NCBI GenBank assembly: GCA_023458755.1
Contig: JAEWYE010000009.1
Location: 1 to 64,000, forward strand
Direction: 5' to 3'
Source: Bacillota bacterium
GTDB lineage: Bacteria > Bacillota > Clostridia > Oscillospirales > Acutalibacteraceae
Length of the DNA stretch: 64,000 nt
Made by a program: the position numbers and the translations under genes. Shown piece after piece: positions 8,785 to 17,595 of the stretch. The number at the start of each line of letters is the position of its first letter. Positions within the stretch are counted from its first letter, which is position 1. The notes under the pieces are model-generated. The model had not been told where the DNA came from. It did not search any database and saw nothing but the letters and a program-made list of their open reading frames with translations.

Positions 8785-8817
8785 AAAAAACCGCCAACCC
8801 TGTTATAAGACTGGCAG
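8785..8817 (-). terminator. Terminator of ybjQ
   Basis: On the minus strand CTGCCAG-t-C pairs with G-t-TGGCGG around a 10-base loop, followed by six T (8790-8785). It follows the stop at 8835. Between here and 8604 I see no coding region. Confidence 0.75.
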
Positions 8818-8834
8818 TAAGATGCTTTTTTATA

Positions 8835-9155
8835 TTACCTGTATAGTACAGCGGTTCCGGACGCGGTTACCATTAACATACCGTTGTTTGCTCCAAGTAC
8901 TTCATAATCCACATCGACACCGACAACGGCGTTCGCCCCCATCTGGTAAGCACGCTGTTCCATTTCTCGCATGGCGTTCTGTCTGGCCTGAATCAGTTCA
9001 TCCTCATACGTCTCGGAACGTCCGCCAAAAAAGTTGGAAAGTCCGGCGGAAAAATCCTTGATAAAGTTCACACCGGAAATAACCTCGCCAAAAACAACAC
9101 CTTTATATTCCGTAATTTGCTTTCCTTCAATGGTCGGGGTAGTCGTAACAAGCAT
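8835..9155 (-). CDS. ybjQ: YbjQ/UPF0145 family protein
   Basis: A 106-residue protein of the YbjQ (heavy-metal-binding-like) family. The family signature is seen in TTPTIEGKQITEYKGVVFGE at the N-terminus and GANAVVGVDVDYEV in the second half. The ATG at 9155 is preferred to the one at 9191 because GGGAGG precedes it and the length then matches the family (about 105). The family forms small oligomers; its function is not settled. Confidence 0.85.
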   Translation of the reverse strand: MLVTTTPTIEGKQITEYKGVVFGEVISGVNFIKDFSAGLSNFFGGRSETYEDELIQARQNAMREMEQRAYQMGANAVVGVDVDYEVLGANNGMLMVTASGTAVLYR

Positions 9156-9282
9156 TTTGGCGCCTCCCTGCCTTTTGTCTGTTTTGTGCATGTGTATTCA
9201 TTTTACCACCGAATAAAAGAATGTCAATACAGCAGTATTACGGCAGTTTTTGACTAATTGCAAACATGTATGAACCACAAAT

Positions 9283-10560
9283 TTACAATACTTTTTTTAC
9301 ATTATACAGAGTGCTAAGCACCAGCCAGTTCTGTGGGAAGTAACCGTTCAGGTTCCAGTAGCTAACCCCGCCCAGATTGTATTTTTTCACAAGTTTCAGT
9401 TTTGCTTCAATGCTTCTGGCATCCTCAAACCAAACCTCATGGTTTCGCCCGTCTTTAAAATACGTGAAATACGGCGACTGTGCCGCCGCGTCAAACTGGA
9501 TTTGTGCGCCCACCTGCGCCGCTAAATCAACGGCTTCCAAATTGGTAATCGGCCGCGCGGTTGAACCTTTTATAAAGGGCAGCGTCCAGTCATAACCGTA
9601 GTTTGGAATGCCCATTAAAATCTTCTGGCTTGGCATTACCGAAACGGCATACTGAATCACCTTTTCGACCAGGTCGAGCGGAGCGACTGCCCGCGCGGGA
9701 CCGCGAAGATATCCCCACTCATAGGTCATAAGGATGACATGGTCAACAAGTGAGCCGTGTACGGGATAGTCGTGCGCTTGATACAAAAGTCCCGGCTGAT
9801 CGGCACTGGCCTTTGGAGCCAACGCGGTTGAAACAATATAACCCAGCGGATGGAGCCGATCGACCACCTTTTTTAAAAATTTGTTATAGTTTTGTTTGTC
9901 CTGCGGCAGGATGTATTCGAAATCAATGTCCAGCCCGTAAAAATTTTTATCTTTCAGTGTTTTGATTACGTTATCCAGCAGAGTGTTCTGCACCTGCTCT
10001 GTCGTTAGAATCGTATGCGCAAGATTGCTGTCAAAGCTGCCGCCCTCTTTGATATTGGTAATAACCATGAGCGGTGCGACCCCCGCCTGTCGGGATGCCT
10101 GTATGACCGAATCGTCCGGTATGGGGATAAGGCTGCCGTCCGCCTTTATCTGATAGCTGAACAAACTGGTGTAGGTAAGGTACGGCAGGGCACCCTCCAA
10201 ATCCGCTTTGTCCATATCGGCGAACGCATAGCCGTTTACTTCCATAGTGCCCAGCTTTGCGGCGTTGCCGGGAATGACAATCACCTGACCGGTATGCAGC
10301 CGGGAAGAATCCTCAATATCCGGATTGGCGGCAAGAATGTTAGCGACCGTTGTGCCGTAGCTGCGCGCAATGGCGTAAAGCGACTGCCCATAGGTAACGG
10401 TGTGGCGAACATCGTTCGGAATGATAACCAAAGCCTGACCGATTACCAGTTGTTCCGGATTCTTGATTGCATTATCCGTTAAAACTTTTTGCGGGGAAAC
10501 GCCAAATTTTTTTGCGATTGAGTAAACTGTATCCCCGGGGCGCACCGTATAAATGACCAA
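9283..10560 (-). CDS. sleL: Spore cortex-lytic GH18 glycosidase with two LysM domains, SleL/YaaH-like
   Basis: Two LysM peptidoglycan-binding domains occupy about residues 2-47 and 50-97, followed by a GH18 barrel to residue 425. The catalytic motif is GLDIDFEY with Asp211, Asp213 and Glu215 as the D-x-D-x-E acid set. The match is to SleL/YaaH N-acetylglucosaminidases, which degrade spore cortex fragments, so it marks a spore former. There is no signal peptide, as in the family. I prefer the TTG at 10560 (giving a VIYTVRPGD start) over the GTG at 10569, because AAAGG sits 10 bases upstream of the TTG but touches the GTG. Confidence 0.85.
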   Translation of the reverse strand: MVIYTVRPGDTVYSIAKKFGVSPQKVLTDNAIKNPEQLVIGQALVIIPNDVRHTVTYGQSLYAIARSYGTTVANILAANPDIEDSSRLHTGQVIVIPGNAAKLGTMEVNGYAFADMDKADLEGALPYLTYTSLFSYQIKADGSLIPIPDDSVIQASRQAGVAPLMVITNIKEGGSFDSNLAHTILTTEQVQNTLLDNVIKTLKDKNFYGLDIDFEYILPQDKQNYNKFLKKVVDRLHPLGYIVSTALAPKASADQPGLLYQAHDYPVHGSLVDHVILMTYEWGYLRGPARAVAPLDLVEKVIQYAVSVMPSQKILMGIPNYGYDWTLPFIKGSTARPITNLEAVDLAAQVGAQIQFDAAAQSPYFTYFKDGRNHEVWFEDARSIEAKLKLVKKYNLGGVSYWNLNGYFPQNWLVLSTLYNVKKVL

Positions 10561-10651
10561 ACTGATCACACCTTTTCGTAAAAGTAGCCATCATGGCTGA
10601 AGCGAACCGCTTTTTCTTTTACAATATATGTGCGTCAATATCGGCAAATTC

Positions 10652-11485
10652 TTAAAATAGTGAATTATGGTGTGAAACCGAATCTTCCAACACCTTTTTT
10701 TCAAGCGGATTTTCCAGCTTTGGCGCCAATTTTTGCAGGGAGCCGAATTCCGTCAGATTGTTCCAATAGCGTTTCGGCATATGCGTCATGCGGCATTTAG
10801 GATTATGGCGCCCCTGAATCTCGATGGTTTTATAAAACAGCCGCCACAGTTCCCGAAAGGATTCCTCCTCCTCATCCGGTTCGGGCATCTGCAAACCTTC
10901 AATCGGTATGATTTCAGAACGGTAAGGCTGATAAATGAGCGCCATTGAATGCGTTTTATCATGAATCAGGAAACGTTCTTCCGGGTAACGCTCGCAAAAG
11001 TGCTGCGTCAAAAGCGGAAGAACATAATTTTTCGGCTCAATTTCCGCCACGAGGGCACCGTTGAAAATTGAAAATCGCACAAAACCTTTCAGCAAATGGC
11101 TTTCGTTATTCAAATGCTTAACCGCCTTAAACAGAGTGTTCACCACGTCGTCCGCCAGCATATTCATCACGCTGGGGCCATACTGATACCCCATGCGCAG
11201 GAATAACAGAATATAACGCTCCTTTTTCTCCAAACATGTTAAAAATGCGTGCTGCACGAATTCAAGCGCCGGATAGCCCATGATGCTTGGAATAGAAGCC
11301 AAAACACGCTCCGCCTTCTGTGCATCGGTAAGAATTTCTTTTACCGGCAGCAGGGTAGTCTGCGGTGCGTCCGGCGGCACAATATTTTCCGGAATCTCCC
11401 GCTTTTCATAGCTTTCAAACACACAGCACAGCAGGCCGTCAAAGCTGCCGTCATACTGATAAATCACATTTGCCCCGTTAAGCAT
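10652..11485 (-). CDS. TIGR03915/DUF4130 putative DNA-repair partner protein
   Basis: A 277-residue protein matching the TIGR03915 family, which is encoded beside radical-SAM TIGR03916 proteins. Visible landmarks are the N-terminal YQYDGSFDGLLCCVFESY and the C-terminal NPKCRMTHMPKRYWNNLTEF. The family resembles part of uracil-DNA-glycosylase-associated proteins, which is why DNA repair is proposed. Its start overlaps the 3' end of the radical-SAM gene by 22 bases, so the two are translationally coupled and share the LexA-controlled promoter. Confidence 0.82.
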   Translation of the reverse strand: MLNGANVIYQYDGSFDGLLCCVFESYEKREIPENIVPPDAPQTTLLPVKEILTDAQKAERVLASIPSIMGYPALEFVQHAFLTCLEKKERYILLFLRMGYQYGPSVMNMLADDVVNTLFKAVKHLNNESHLLKGFVRFSIFNGALVAEIEPKNYVLPLLTQHFCERYPEERFLIHDKTHSMALIYQPYRSEIIPIEGLQMPEPDEEEESFRELWRLFYKTIEIQGRHNPKCRMTHMPKRYWNNLTEFGSLQKLAPKLENPLEKKVLEDSVSHHNSLF

Positions 11486-12801
11486 TTTCGAATATCCTCC
11501 TGTGAGAGTGCCGTTTGACCCGACTGTTCAAAAAGAGAAAGCTGTTCCGGCTCCCACTCCGATAGTGCGGGCAGATTCTGATGATACATACCCAGCGCCT
11601 TTTCCGACATAAGGGAACGAAGTACCGCGTCCTGCGTAATTTTCAGTCCTTCCGCGATTTTGCCGCCGCAGGTGATGAAATACTGCGCCCGTTTAAGTAC
11701 TACTCCCAGCTTTTTTAATCCGTCAAAGCTGAGCGCGGTTGTCCGTCGGGTGGCGGTAATGCGCTTTGCACTGGTCACACCGATTCCCGGCACACGCAGC
11801 AAATCATCGTAGGGGACGCGGTTGACCTCCATGGGAAAAAGCTCCATATGATTGATGGCCCAATTGCATTTCGGGTCGACATAGGGGTTAAAGCTTTGGT
11901 GGTTGTTATCCAAAAGTTCATTCGCCGTGAATCCGTAAAACCGCAAAAGCCAATCCGCCTGATACAGCCGGTGTTCCCGTAAAAGCGGCGGTTTCGTATC
12001 CATAGAGGGGAGAAGCGCATTTTCCGTTACCGGCATGTAAGCGGAAAAGAAGACGCGTTTGAGCTGATATTTTTTATACAGCCCTTCGGTCAGGTTGAGA
12101 ATCTGGAAATCTGTATCCGGCGTTGCGCCGATTATCATCTGCGTACTCTGCCCCGCCGGGGCAAACTTTGGCGCGTGGCGGTATTTTACCAACTCCGTGC
12201 AGTTTTCCTGAATACGGTTCTGAATATACCCCATTGGTGCCAAAATGGAATGTTTTGATTTGTCCGGTGCCAAAAGCCGCAGGCTGCTTTGCGAGGGCAG
12301 CTCAATATTCACACTCATGCGATCCGCCAGCATACCCAGACGGGAAATCAGCGTGCTGTCTGCCCCAGGAATCGCCTTGGCGTGAATGTAGCCGGAAAAG
12401 CGGTACTCTTCCCGCAAAATTCGGAGTGCCTCAATCATTTGCTCACATGTATAATCGGGATTTTTCAGCACACCGGAGCTTAAAAACAAGCCTTCAATAT
12501 AATTACGCTTATAAAAATTGATGGTCAGCTCCGCCAGTTCACGCGGAGTAAACGAAGCGCGCGGCGTATCGTTCGAGCGGCGATTGACGCAATATTGACA
12601 GTCATACACACAGGCGTTGGTCATGAGCACCTTTAAAAGCGAAATGCACCGACCGTCCCCCGCGAAGCTGTGGCAGATTCCGCAGGCCGACGCGCTGCCG
12701 ATTGAGCCCGCTGATGCTTTTTTGTCCACCCCGCTGGAGGTGCATGCCGCGTCATATTTCGCCGCGTCTGTCAATATTTTCAGCTTGTCAAACACGTCCA
12801 T
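11464..12801 (-). CDS. TIGR03916 putative DNA modification/repair radical SAM protein
   Basis: A 445-residue radical SAM enzyme. The cluster-binding C-x3-C-x2-C is Cys64, Cys68 and Cys71 in NACVYDCQYCVNR. Near residue 345 a helix-hairpin-helix (LLRVPGIGVTSAKRI) indicates DNA binding. The ATG at 12801 has GGGCGG upstream and is preferred over the one at 12843, which would lie inside the promoter. The reaction is unknown; the family is thought to repair or modify DNA. A LexA-type box within its promoter supports a DNA-damage role. Confidence 0.88.
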   Translation of the reverse strand: MDVFDKLKILTDAAKYDAACTSSGVDKKASAGSIGSASACGICHSFAGDGRCISLLKVLMTNACVYDCQYCVNRRSNDTPRASFTPRELAELTINFYKRNYIEGLFLSSGVLKNPDYTCEQMIEALRILREEYRFSGYIHAKAIPGADSTLISRLGMLADRMSVNIELPSQSSLRLLAPDKSKHSILAPMGYIQNRIQENCTELVKYRHAPKFAPAGQSTQMIIGATPDTDFQILNLTEGLYKKYQLKRVFFSAYMPVTENALLPSMDTKPPLLREHRLYQADWLLRFYGFTANELLDNNHQSFNPYVDPKCNWAINHMELFPMEVNRVPYDDLLRVPGIGVTSAKRITATRRTTALSFDGLKKLGVVLKRAQYFITCGGKIAEGLKITQDAVLRSLMSEKALGMYHQNLPALSEWEPEQLSLFEQSGQTALSQEDIRKCLTGQM

Positions 12802-12826
12802 TGAAATCCGCCCTTTCTCTGCTCTT

Positions 12827-12856
12827 ATTATAATATAGAACATTTGTTCTTGTCAA
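12827..12856 (-). promoter_or_regulatory. Promoter with embedded LexA (SOS) box
   Basis: Minus-strand -35 TTGACA (12856-12851), 18-bp spacer, -10 TATAAT (12832-12827). The spacer contains GAACAAATGTTC (12849-12838), a perfect GAAC-N4-GTTC palindrome of the Gram-positive LexA/DinR type. Repressor there would occlude RNA polymerase. It drives the radical-SAM/TIGR03915 pair. Confidence 0.8.
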
Positions 12857-12922
12857 GGGAAACTTTTCTTGCAGCAACGCTTTCGGCACAGAAAACAGAA
12901 CGTGAAACGTGTCGACGAAATC

Positions 12923-12951
12923 TTGACAAGCATTCTTCATCGTGATAACAT
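12923..12951 (+). promoter_or_regulatory. Promoter of the T-box/iorAB-paaK transcript
   Basis: TTGACA at 12923-12928, 17-bp spacer, TAACAT at 12946-12951. A start near 12958 matches the 5' edge expected for the T-box leader. Confidence 0.6.
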
Positions 12952-12957
12952 ATAAAA

Positions 12958-13240
12958 TTAATAGAAGAAACCTTTGAAGTGAGAATAAAACCGTAAAAAG
13001 CGCCCACAGAGAGCGGACGATGCTGAAAACTCCGCGGAAATGCTGTATGGTAAATGGGTCACCGAGGGCAAGGGGAAAGGCTTTGTGCCGAGTATCTGCG
13101 ACGTATTCCGGCGTTATCGGCAGAAAATGTGTTTGCATTTTCGTAAGAGTGGATTTATTGGCGGCAATAAATCAAGTAAGGTGGTACCACAGATTTTCAG
13201 ATCTGTCCTTTATAAGAAGGACAGGTCTTTTTTATTTTAT
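12958..13240 (+). ncRNA. T-box riboswitch leader upstream of iorA
   Basis: The T-box core AAGGTGGTACCAC lies at 13178-13190, preceded by a stem-III-like hairpin (GATTTATT/AATAAATC, 13152-13173) and followed by the competing terminator. An AGAGAG element at 13009-13014 and a GAG at 13064-13066 mark the GA-motif of stem I. Reading back from that GAG by a 5-base helix strand and one purine, the spacing seen in known T-boxes, gives TGG (13055-13057, Trp) as candidate specifier. The bulge TGGT complements an A discriminator and a G only by wobble, so the amino acid is not settled. Confidence 0.85.
13199..13236 (+). terminator. T-box terminator stem
   Basis: AGATCTGTCCTT pairs with AAGGACAGGTCT (one T-G pair), followed by TTTTTATTTT. 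Its 5' arm overlaps the sequence needed for the antiterminator with the T-box core, the usual mutually exclusive arrangement. Confidence 0.85.
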
Positions 13241-13324
13241 GTGAAATGTTTCAGTCAATGCGGCAGTTTCAGCATGGAGTCTTTGGGCGCGCTTATTTTA
13301 TCCTGAAATGTGAGGTTTTTGGTT

Positions 13325-15103
13325 ATGAAAAAATTTTTAATGGGCAATGAAGCCATTGCAATGGGTGCGATGCACGCCGGGGTGAATCTGGTTTGCGGCT
13401 ACCCCGGCACACCATCCTCTGAAATTTTGGAAACCGTCGCAAAAAATAACACGGACGGTAACATTTATGTAGAGTGGTCGGTCAACGAAAAAGCGGCAAT
13501 GGAAATTGCCGCGGGCGCTTCATATGCCGGCGCGCGGACACTTGTCACGATGAAGCAGGTGGGTTTAAACGTTGCGTCCGACCCGCTGATGAGCCTTGCC
13601 TATGTCGGCGTTAAGGGCGGTATGGTGATTGTTTCGGCAGATGACCCTGGCCCTATTTCCTCCCAGACCGAACAGGATACGCGCCATTTTGCCCGTTTCG
13701 CAAAGCTGCCGGTGTTTGACCCGTCTTCGCCGGAGGAAGCCTATGCCATGATGGAAGACGCCTTTGCGCTTTCGGAGGAATACCACACGCCGGTTTTGTT
13801 CCGCCCCACTACCCGCGTTTGCCACGGCTGTGTTTCCATGGAGATTGCGGACACCGATCCGGTACATAAGCCGGAAGGCTTCGTGAAAGACCCCAAATGG
13901 GTAATCTTCCCCCGCCTTTCTTACCAAAGCCATTTAAAAATTGAAGAACGCAATCCGCTGATGGGCGAAAAGCTTTCTTCCTACCGTTTTAATAAGCTGA
14001 CCGGAAGCGGCACAAAGGGCATTGCCACCGGCGGCATCAGCTACGAATACACCAAAGAGGCTTTGGGCGACTGTAACGCAAAGCTGCTGAAGGTTTCCAC
14101 GCCTCACCCGTTCCCCGAAAAACTCGCGCTGGAATTTTTAAAAGGTCTAAACGAAGTGATGGTCATCGAAGAACTTGACCCGGTGATTGAGCGTGAACTG
14201 GTCTATATCTGCGGCAAATACCATTTGAATGTGACCATCAAAGGCAAACTGAGCGGAGACGTGCAGAAAGCCGGAGAAAACACAGTAGAATCCGTAAAAA
14301 CAGTTTTACATAATTATTTAGGCTTACCCGCACCGGAAGCGGAACAAGCACCTCCGCCTATGCCGGTTCGTCCGCCGGTTTTGTGCGCCGGGTGTCCACA
14401 CCGCGCTTCTTTTTATGCGGTCAAACAGGCCATGAAGGGACAAAAAGCGGTTTTTGCCGGAGATATCGGCTGCTACACGCTCGGCAATGCAATGCCGCTC
14501 GATATGGTGGACACTTGCCTTTGCATGGGCGCAGACATTACTATCGCGCAGGGATTGCACCACATGGAGCCGGATACCAAGCATTTCGCGTTTATCGGCG
14601 ATTCCACTTTCTTTGCCTCCGGCATTACAGGAATGGTCAACGCCGTTTACAACGAAAGCGACATCACACTGATTGTGCTTGATAACTCCACCACTGCCAT
14701 GACCGGGCACCAGCCGCACCCCGGCACCGGCAGAACCATGATGGGACATGTTACCGAAAAAATCAGCATTCCCGCTGTTCTGACCGCTATCGGCGTGAAA
14801 GAGGTTGCGGTCGTGAATCCGCTGAATCTGAATGAAGCCGCTGCCGCGGTGAAAAAAGCCGCGGACTACAAGGGTGTTTCGGCGGTTATTTTCCAGTCTC
14901 CCTGCATCGCGGTCACAAAACCGTCCCCTGCGTATCAAGTCGATACCGATACTTGCATCGGCTGCAAAAAGTGCATCCGCGAGTTAGGCTGCCCTGCCAT
15001 TACAATGGATGGAAAAAAGGCGTTCATTGAACCTTCCCTTTGCTACGGCTGTTCCGTCTGTGCGCAGGTTTGCCCCTGCGTCGCCATAAAAGGAGTGTGC
15101 TGA
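13325..15103 (+). CDS. iorA: Indolepyruvate:ferredoxin oxidoreductase, alpha subunit
   Basis: A 592-residue thiamine-diphosphate enzyme. The N-terminal pyrimidine-binding part has GYPGTPSSEI. The ThDP/Mg2+ part is around CAGCPHRASFYA and GDIGCYTLG near residue 360-385. The C-terminus carries two 4Fe-4S motifs (CIGCKKC and CYGCSVCAQVCPC, residues about 547-588). With IorB it converts aryl pyruvates and CoA to aryl-acetyl-CoA, CO2 and reduced ferredoxin, and can run in reverse. The ATG at 13325 has GTGAGG upstream and is preferred to the GTG at 13310. A T-box leader controls it. Confidence 0.92.
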   Translation: MKKFLMGNEAIAMGAMHAGVNLVCGYPGTPSSEILETVAKNNTDGNIYVEWSVNEKAAMEIAAGASYAGARTLVTMKQVGLNVASDPLMSLAYVGVKGGMVIVSADDPGPISSQTEQDTRHFARFAKLPVFDPSSPEEAYAMMEDAFALSEEYHTPVLFRPTTRVCHGCVSMEIADTDPVHKPEGFVKDPKWVIFPRLSYQSHLKIEERNPLMGEKLSSYRFNKLTGSGTKGIATGGISYEYTKEALGDCNAKLLKVSTPHPFPEKLALEFLKGLNEVMVIEELDPVIERELVYICGKYHLNVTIKGKLSGDVQKAGENTVESVKTVLHNYLGLPAPEAEQAPPPMPVRPPVLCAGCPHRASFYAVKQAMKGQKAVFAGDIGCYTLGNAMPLDMVDTCLCMGADITIAQGLHHMEPDTKHFAFIGDSTFFASGITGMVNAVYNESDITLIVLDNSTTAMTGHQPHPGTGRTMMGHVTEKISIPAVLTAIGVKEVAVVNPLNLNEAAAAVKKAADYKGVSAVIFQSPCIAVTKPSPAYQVDTDTCIGCKKCIRELGCPAITMDGKKAFIEPSLCYGCSVCAQVCPCVAIKGVC

Positions 15104-15105
15104 TA

Positions 15106-15696
15106 ATGACTGTTAACTGCATTTTAGCCGGTGTGGGCGGCCAGGGCACTGTTCTTGCCTCCAAACTGATTGCTCAAGCCGCCATGGATAAAGGGCTGAC
15201 CGTCCGTACCGCTGAAACCATTGGCATGGCACAGCGCGGCGGATGTGTGGTAAGCCATGTGCGTATTGGGGATCAAATCCACTCCCCCATGGTTCCAAAG
15301 CAAGGAGCCGACCTGATCCTAGGCTTTGAACCCGCCGAGGCGGTTCGCTGCCTGCCCTATCTGAAAAAGGGCGGCACGGTAGTCGTCAGTAGAAAAGCAA
15401 TTAAGCCGGTAACCGCTTCGCTCAGCAACTCCGGCTATGACGGCACCGAAATGCTCGCTGTGCTGCAAAAAGAAGCGGGAACCGTCATTGTCGTGGACGG
15501 CGACCAAATCTGCGCTCAATGCGGTTCGTCCAAAGTGCTAAACGTTGCCCTGCTGGGCGCGGCCTGTGCAAGCGGTGCATTGGGGCTCACCGCAGCCGAT
15601 ATTGAAACCGCCATAAAGGAACGTGTCGCTCTGCGTTTTGTGGAAATGAACATCAAAGCATTAGCCGCAGGTGCAAATGCCGCGGCATCAAAATAA
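15106..15696 (+). CDS. iorB: Indolepyruvate:ferredoxin oxidoreductase, beta subunit
   Basis: A 196-residue gamma-type subunit of the 2-oxoacid:ferredoxin oxidoreductase family, with GVGGQGTVLASKLIAQAA near the N-terminus and TIGMAQRGGCVVSHVRIG following. It completes the IorAB heterodimer. AAAGGAG inside the end of iorA serves its ATG, which begins 3 bases after the iorA stop; the longer frame from 15040 overlaps iorA and is not the start. Confidence 0.92.
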   Translation: MTVNCILAGVGGQGTVLASKLIAQAAMDKGLTVRTAETIGMAQRGGCVVSHVRIGDQIHSPMVPKQGADLILGFEPAEAVRCLPYLKKGGTVVVSRKAIKPVTASLSNSGYDGTEMLAVLQKEAGTVIVVDGDQICAQCGSSKVLNVALLGAACASGALGLTAADIETAIKERVALRFVEMNIKALAAGANAAASK

Positions 15697-15723
15697 TAGA
15701 AATTCGGAAAGAAGGCTTTCGCC

Positions 15724-16956
15724 ATGCAGATGAAGCAGGCACAGTTTGACCTTATAAAAGCCCAGTTGAAACATCTTGTTGCGCAGGACGGCTTTTACAA
15801 AAAGAAGCTGGAAGGCGTTGATGTGGACGCCATTCAGTCACAGTCGGATTTTGAAAAACTGCCCTTTACCTGGAAGGGCGATTTGCGGGAAGCGTATCCG
15901 CTCGGCTTGCAGGCGGTTCCCGACGAGGAAATTGTGCGCATTCATTCCTCTTCCGGTACAACCGGTACCCCGGTTATCATCCCCTACACCAAACAGGACG
16001 TGGAGGACTGGGCGATTATGTTTGCCCGCTGCTACGAAACTGCCGGACTGACCAATCTTGACCGTATTCAGATTACCCCCGGCTATGGTCTGTGGACTGC
16101 CGGAATCGGGTTTCAGGCCGGTGCCGAGCGCCTTGGCGCCATGGTCATTCCAATGGGGCCGGGCAACACGGACAAGCAGCTTCGCATGATGCAGGACATG
16201 AAGAGCACCGTTCTGTGCGCTACCTCTTCCTATGCGCTGCTTTTGGCGGAAGAAATTGCAAAACGCGGTATTACGGATAAAATCCACCTGAAAAAAGGAA
16301 TCATCGGCTCTGAACGCTGGGGCGAAAAAATGCGTAAACGCATTGCGACGGAGCTTGGGGTGAAGCTTTATGATATTTACGGTTTGACCGAGGTTTACGG
16401 CCCGGGTATCGGCATAAGCTGTGACTGCGAATGCGGTATGCATTATTGGGACGATTACCTCTATTTTGAAATTGTAAACCCGAAGACCGGTGAACTGGTT
16501 CCGGACGGTGAAATCGGCGAGCTGGTGATTACCACCCTGAAAAAGCAGGGTGCTCCGCTCATTCGCTACCGCACCCACGATTTGACCCGCTTTATTCCGG
16601 GAGAATGCAAATGCGGCTCCCCGTATCCGCGTATCGATACGATTTTAGGCCGCACCGACGACATGGTAAAGGTAAAAGGCGTGAATATTTTCCCAAGCCA
16701 GATTGAGGAACTGCTGAAGGATATAAAAGGCGCTTCCAGCGAATATCAGGTAATGATTGACCATCTGAACGGCAAGGACATTTTCACTCTCTTTGTAGAA
16801 AAACAGCCGGACGCGGACAAAGCCGCACTGACCGAAGAAATCGGTTCTCTGTTCAAAACAAAAATCGGCATTACGGCAGTCATTAAGCCGGTGGCAATCG
16901 GTGATTTGCCCCGCAGCGAAAAGAAATCCACGCGCATTTATGACAACCGGTATTAA
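15724..16956 (+). CDS. paaK: Phenylacetate-CoA ligase family protein
   Basis: A 410-residue ANL-superfamily adenylate-forming ligase. The phosphate-binding loop is SSSGTTGTP at residues 75-83, with YGLTEVYGPG later and the hinge region RTDDMVKVKG near 320. Such enzymes activate phenylacetate, indoleacetate or hydroxyphenylacetate to CoA thioesters with ATP. Ligases of this short class are regularly encoded with iorAB. Here it is third in the T-box transcript, 27 bases after iorB, so it can supply aryl-acetyl-CoA to IorAB or make ATP in reverse. Confidence 0.88.
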   Translation: MQMKQAQFDLIKAQLKHLVAQDGFYKKKLEGVDVDAIQSQSDFEKLPFTWKGDLREAYPLGLQAVPDEEIVRIHSSSGTTGTPVIIPYTKQDVEDWAIMFARCYETAGLTNLDRIQITPGYGLWTAGIGFQAGAERLGAMVIPMGPGNTDKQLRMMQDMKSTVLCATSSYALLLAEEIAKRGITDKIHLKKGIIGSERWGEKMRKRIATELGVKLYDIYGLTEVYGPGIGISCDCECGMHYWDDYLYFEIVNPKTGELVPDGEIGELVITTLKKQGAPLIRYRTHDLTRFIPGECKCGSPYPRIDTILGRTDDMVKVKGVNIFPSQIEELLKDIKGASSEYQVMIDHLNGKDIFTLFVEKQPDADKAALTEEIGSLFKTKIGITAVIKPVAIGDLPRSEKKSTRIYDNRY

Positions 16957-16973
16957 TTCAAATAAGACAAGAT

Positions 16974-17013
16974 CAGCCAGCCCGAACGTGTAGCATCATG
17001 TTCGGGCTGGCTG
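16974..17013 (+). terminator. Terminator of the iorAB-paaK operon
   Basis: A 17-bp stem (CAGCCAGCCCGAACGTG with its complement at 16997-17013) around a 6-base loop, followed by a T-rich stretch. Confidence 0.85.
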
Positions 17014-17055
17014 TTTGACTTGTTTCTTGGATGTTTTTTAAGTCAGCGGACTATA

Positions 17056-17409
17056 TTAAAGGATATGGAAGGTATTTAAAATTGAGAAAAGAATGCCGAA
17101 AATGCTGATTACCAGAAAATAAATTGCAATACTCTTGATGGTATCGGTATTTCGGTTGATTTCTTTTTCTTTTTGCAGAATATCAAATAGAATCTGCAAC
17201 TTAGTTTCTTCATCACTGATAAATTCAAGGTGATAATACTTCTTTACTTCCGCATAATCAGAATAATCATTGTCGCGTGTTTTTTCCATGCAGGTTACAT
17301 AATACAATTCAAATTCATTCGGGTTCGTTTCTTTTGCCTCGTTGTATTCCTCTTCGGTAATCTCATGGCGAATCGCATACTTTTGCATAATTATTTGTTT
17401 CTTATCCAC
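17056..17409 (-). CDS. Small single-pass membrane protein of unknown function
   Basis: About 117 residues, acidic and helical through residue 90, then one hydrophobic segment (SIAIYFLVISIFGILFSIL) at the C-terminus, giving a tail-anchored layout with the bulk in the cytoplasm. I do not recognise the family. GAGGTGG precedes the GTG at 17409 at good spacing; another GTG at 17418 lies too close to that site. It stands alone between converging and diverging neighbours. Confidence 0.65.
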   Translation of the reverse strand: MDKKQIIMQKYAIRHEITEEEYNEAKETNPNEFELYYVTCMEKTRDNDYSDYAEVKKYYHLEFISDEETKLQILFDILQKEKEINRNTDTIKSIAIYFLVISIFGILFSILNTFHIL

Positions 17410-17595
17410 AATTACCACCTCAAAAGAATCTTATCATTATTTTACAGAAATTACAATACTAATCTATTTATTTTTCTAATCAGCTAAAAAGTTGTGGAAT
17501 AAATTTCAAATCTTAATTCCAATTTAACAGGATTATAATAGGACTGGTTTATGCTGAACCCATAAGAATTTTATAAAACACTAGGAGGGTTCAGA

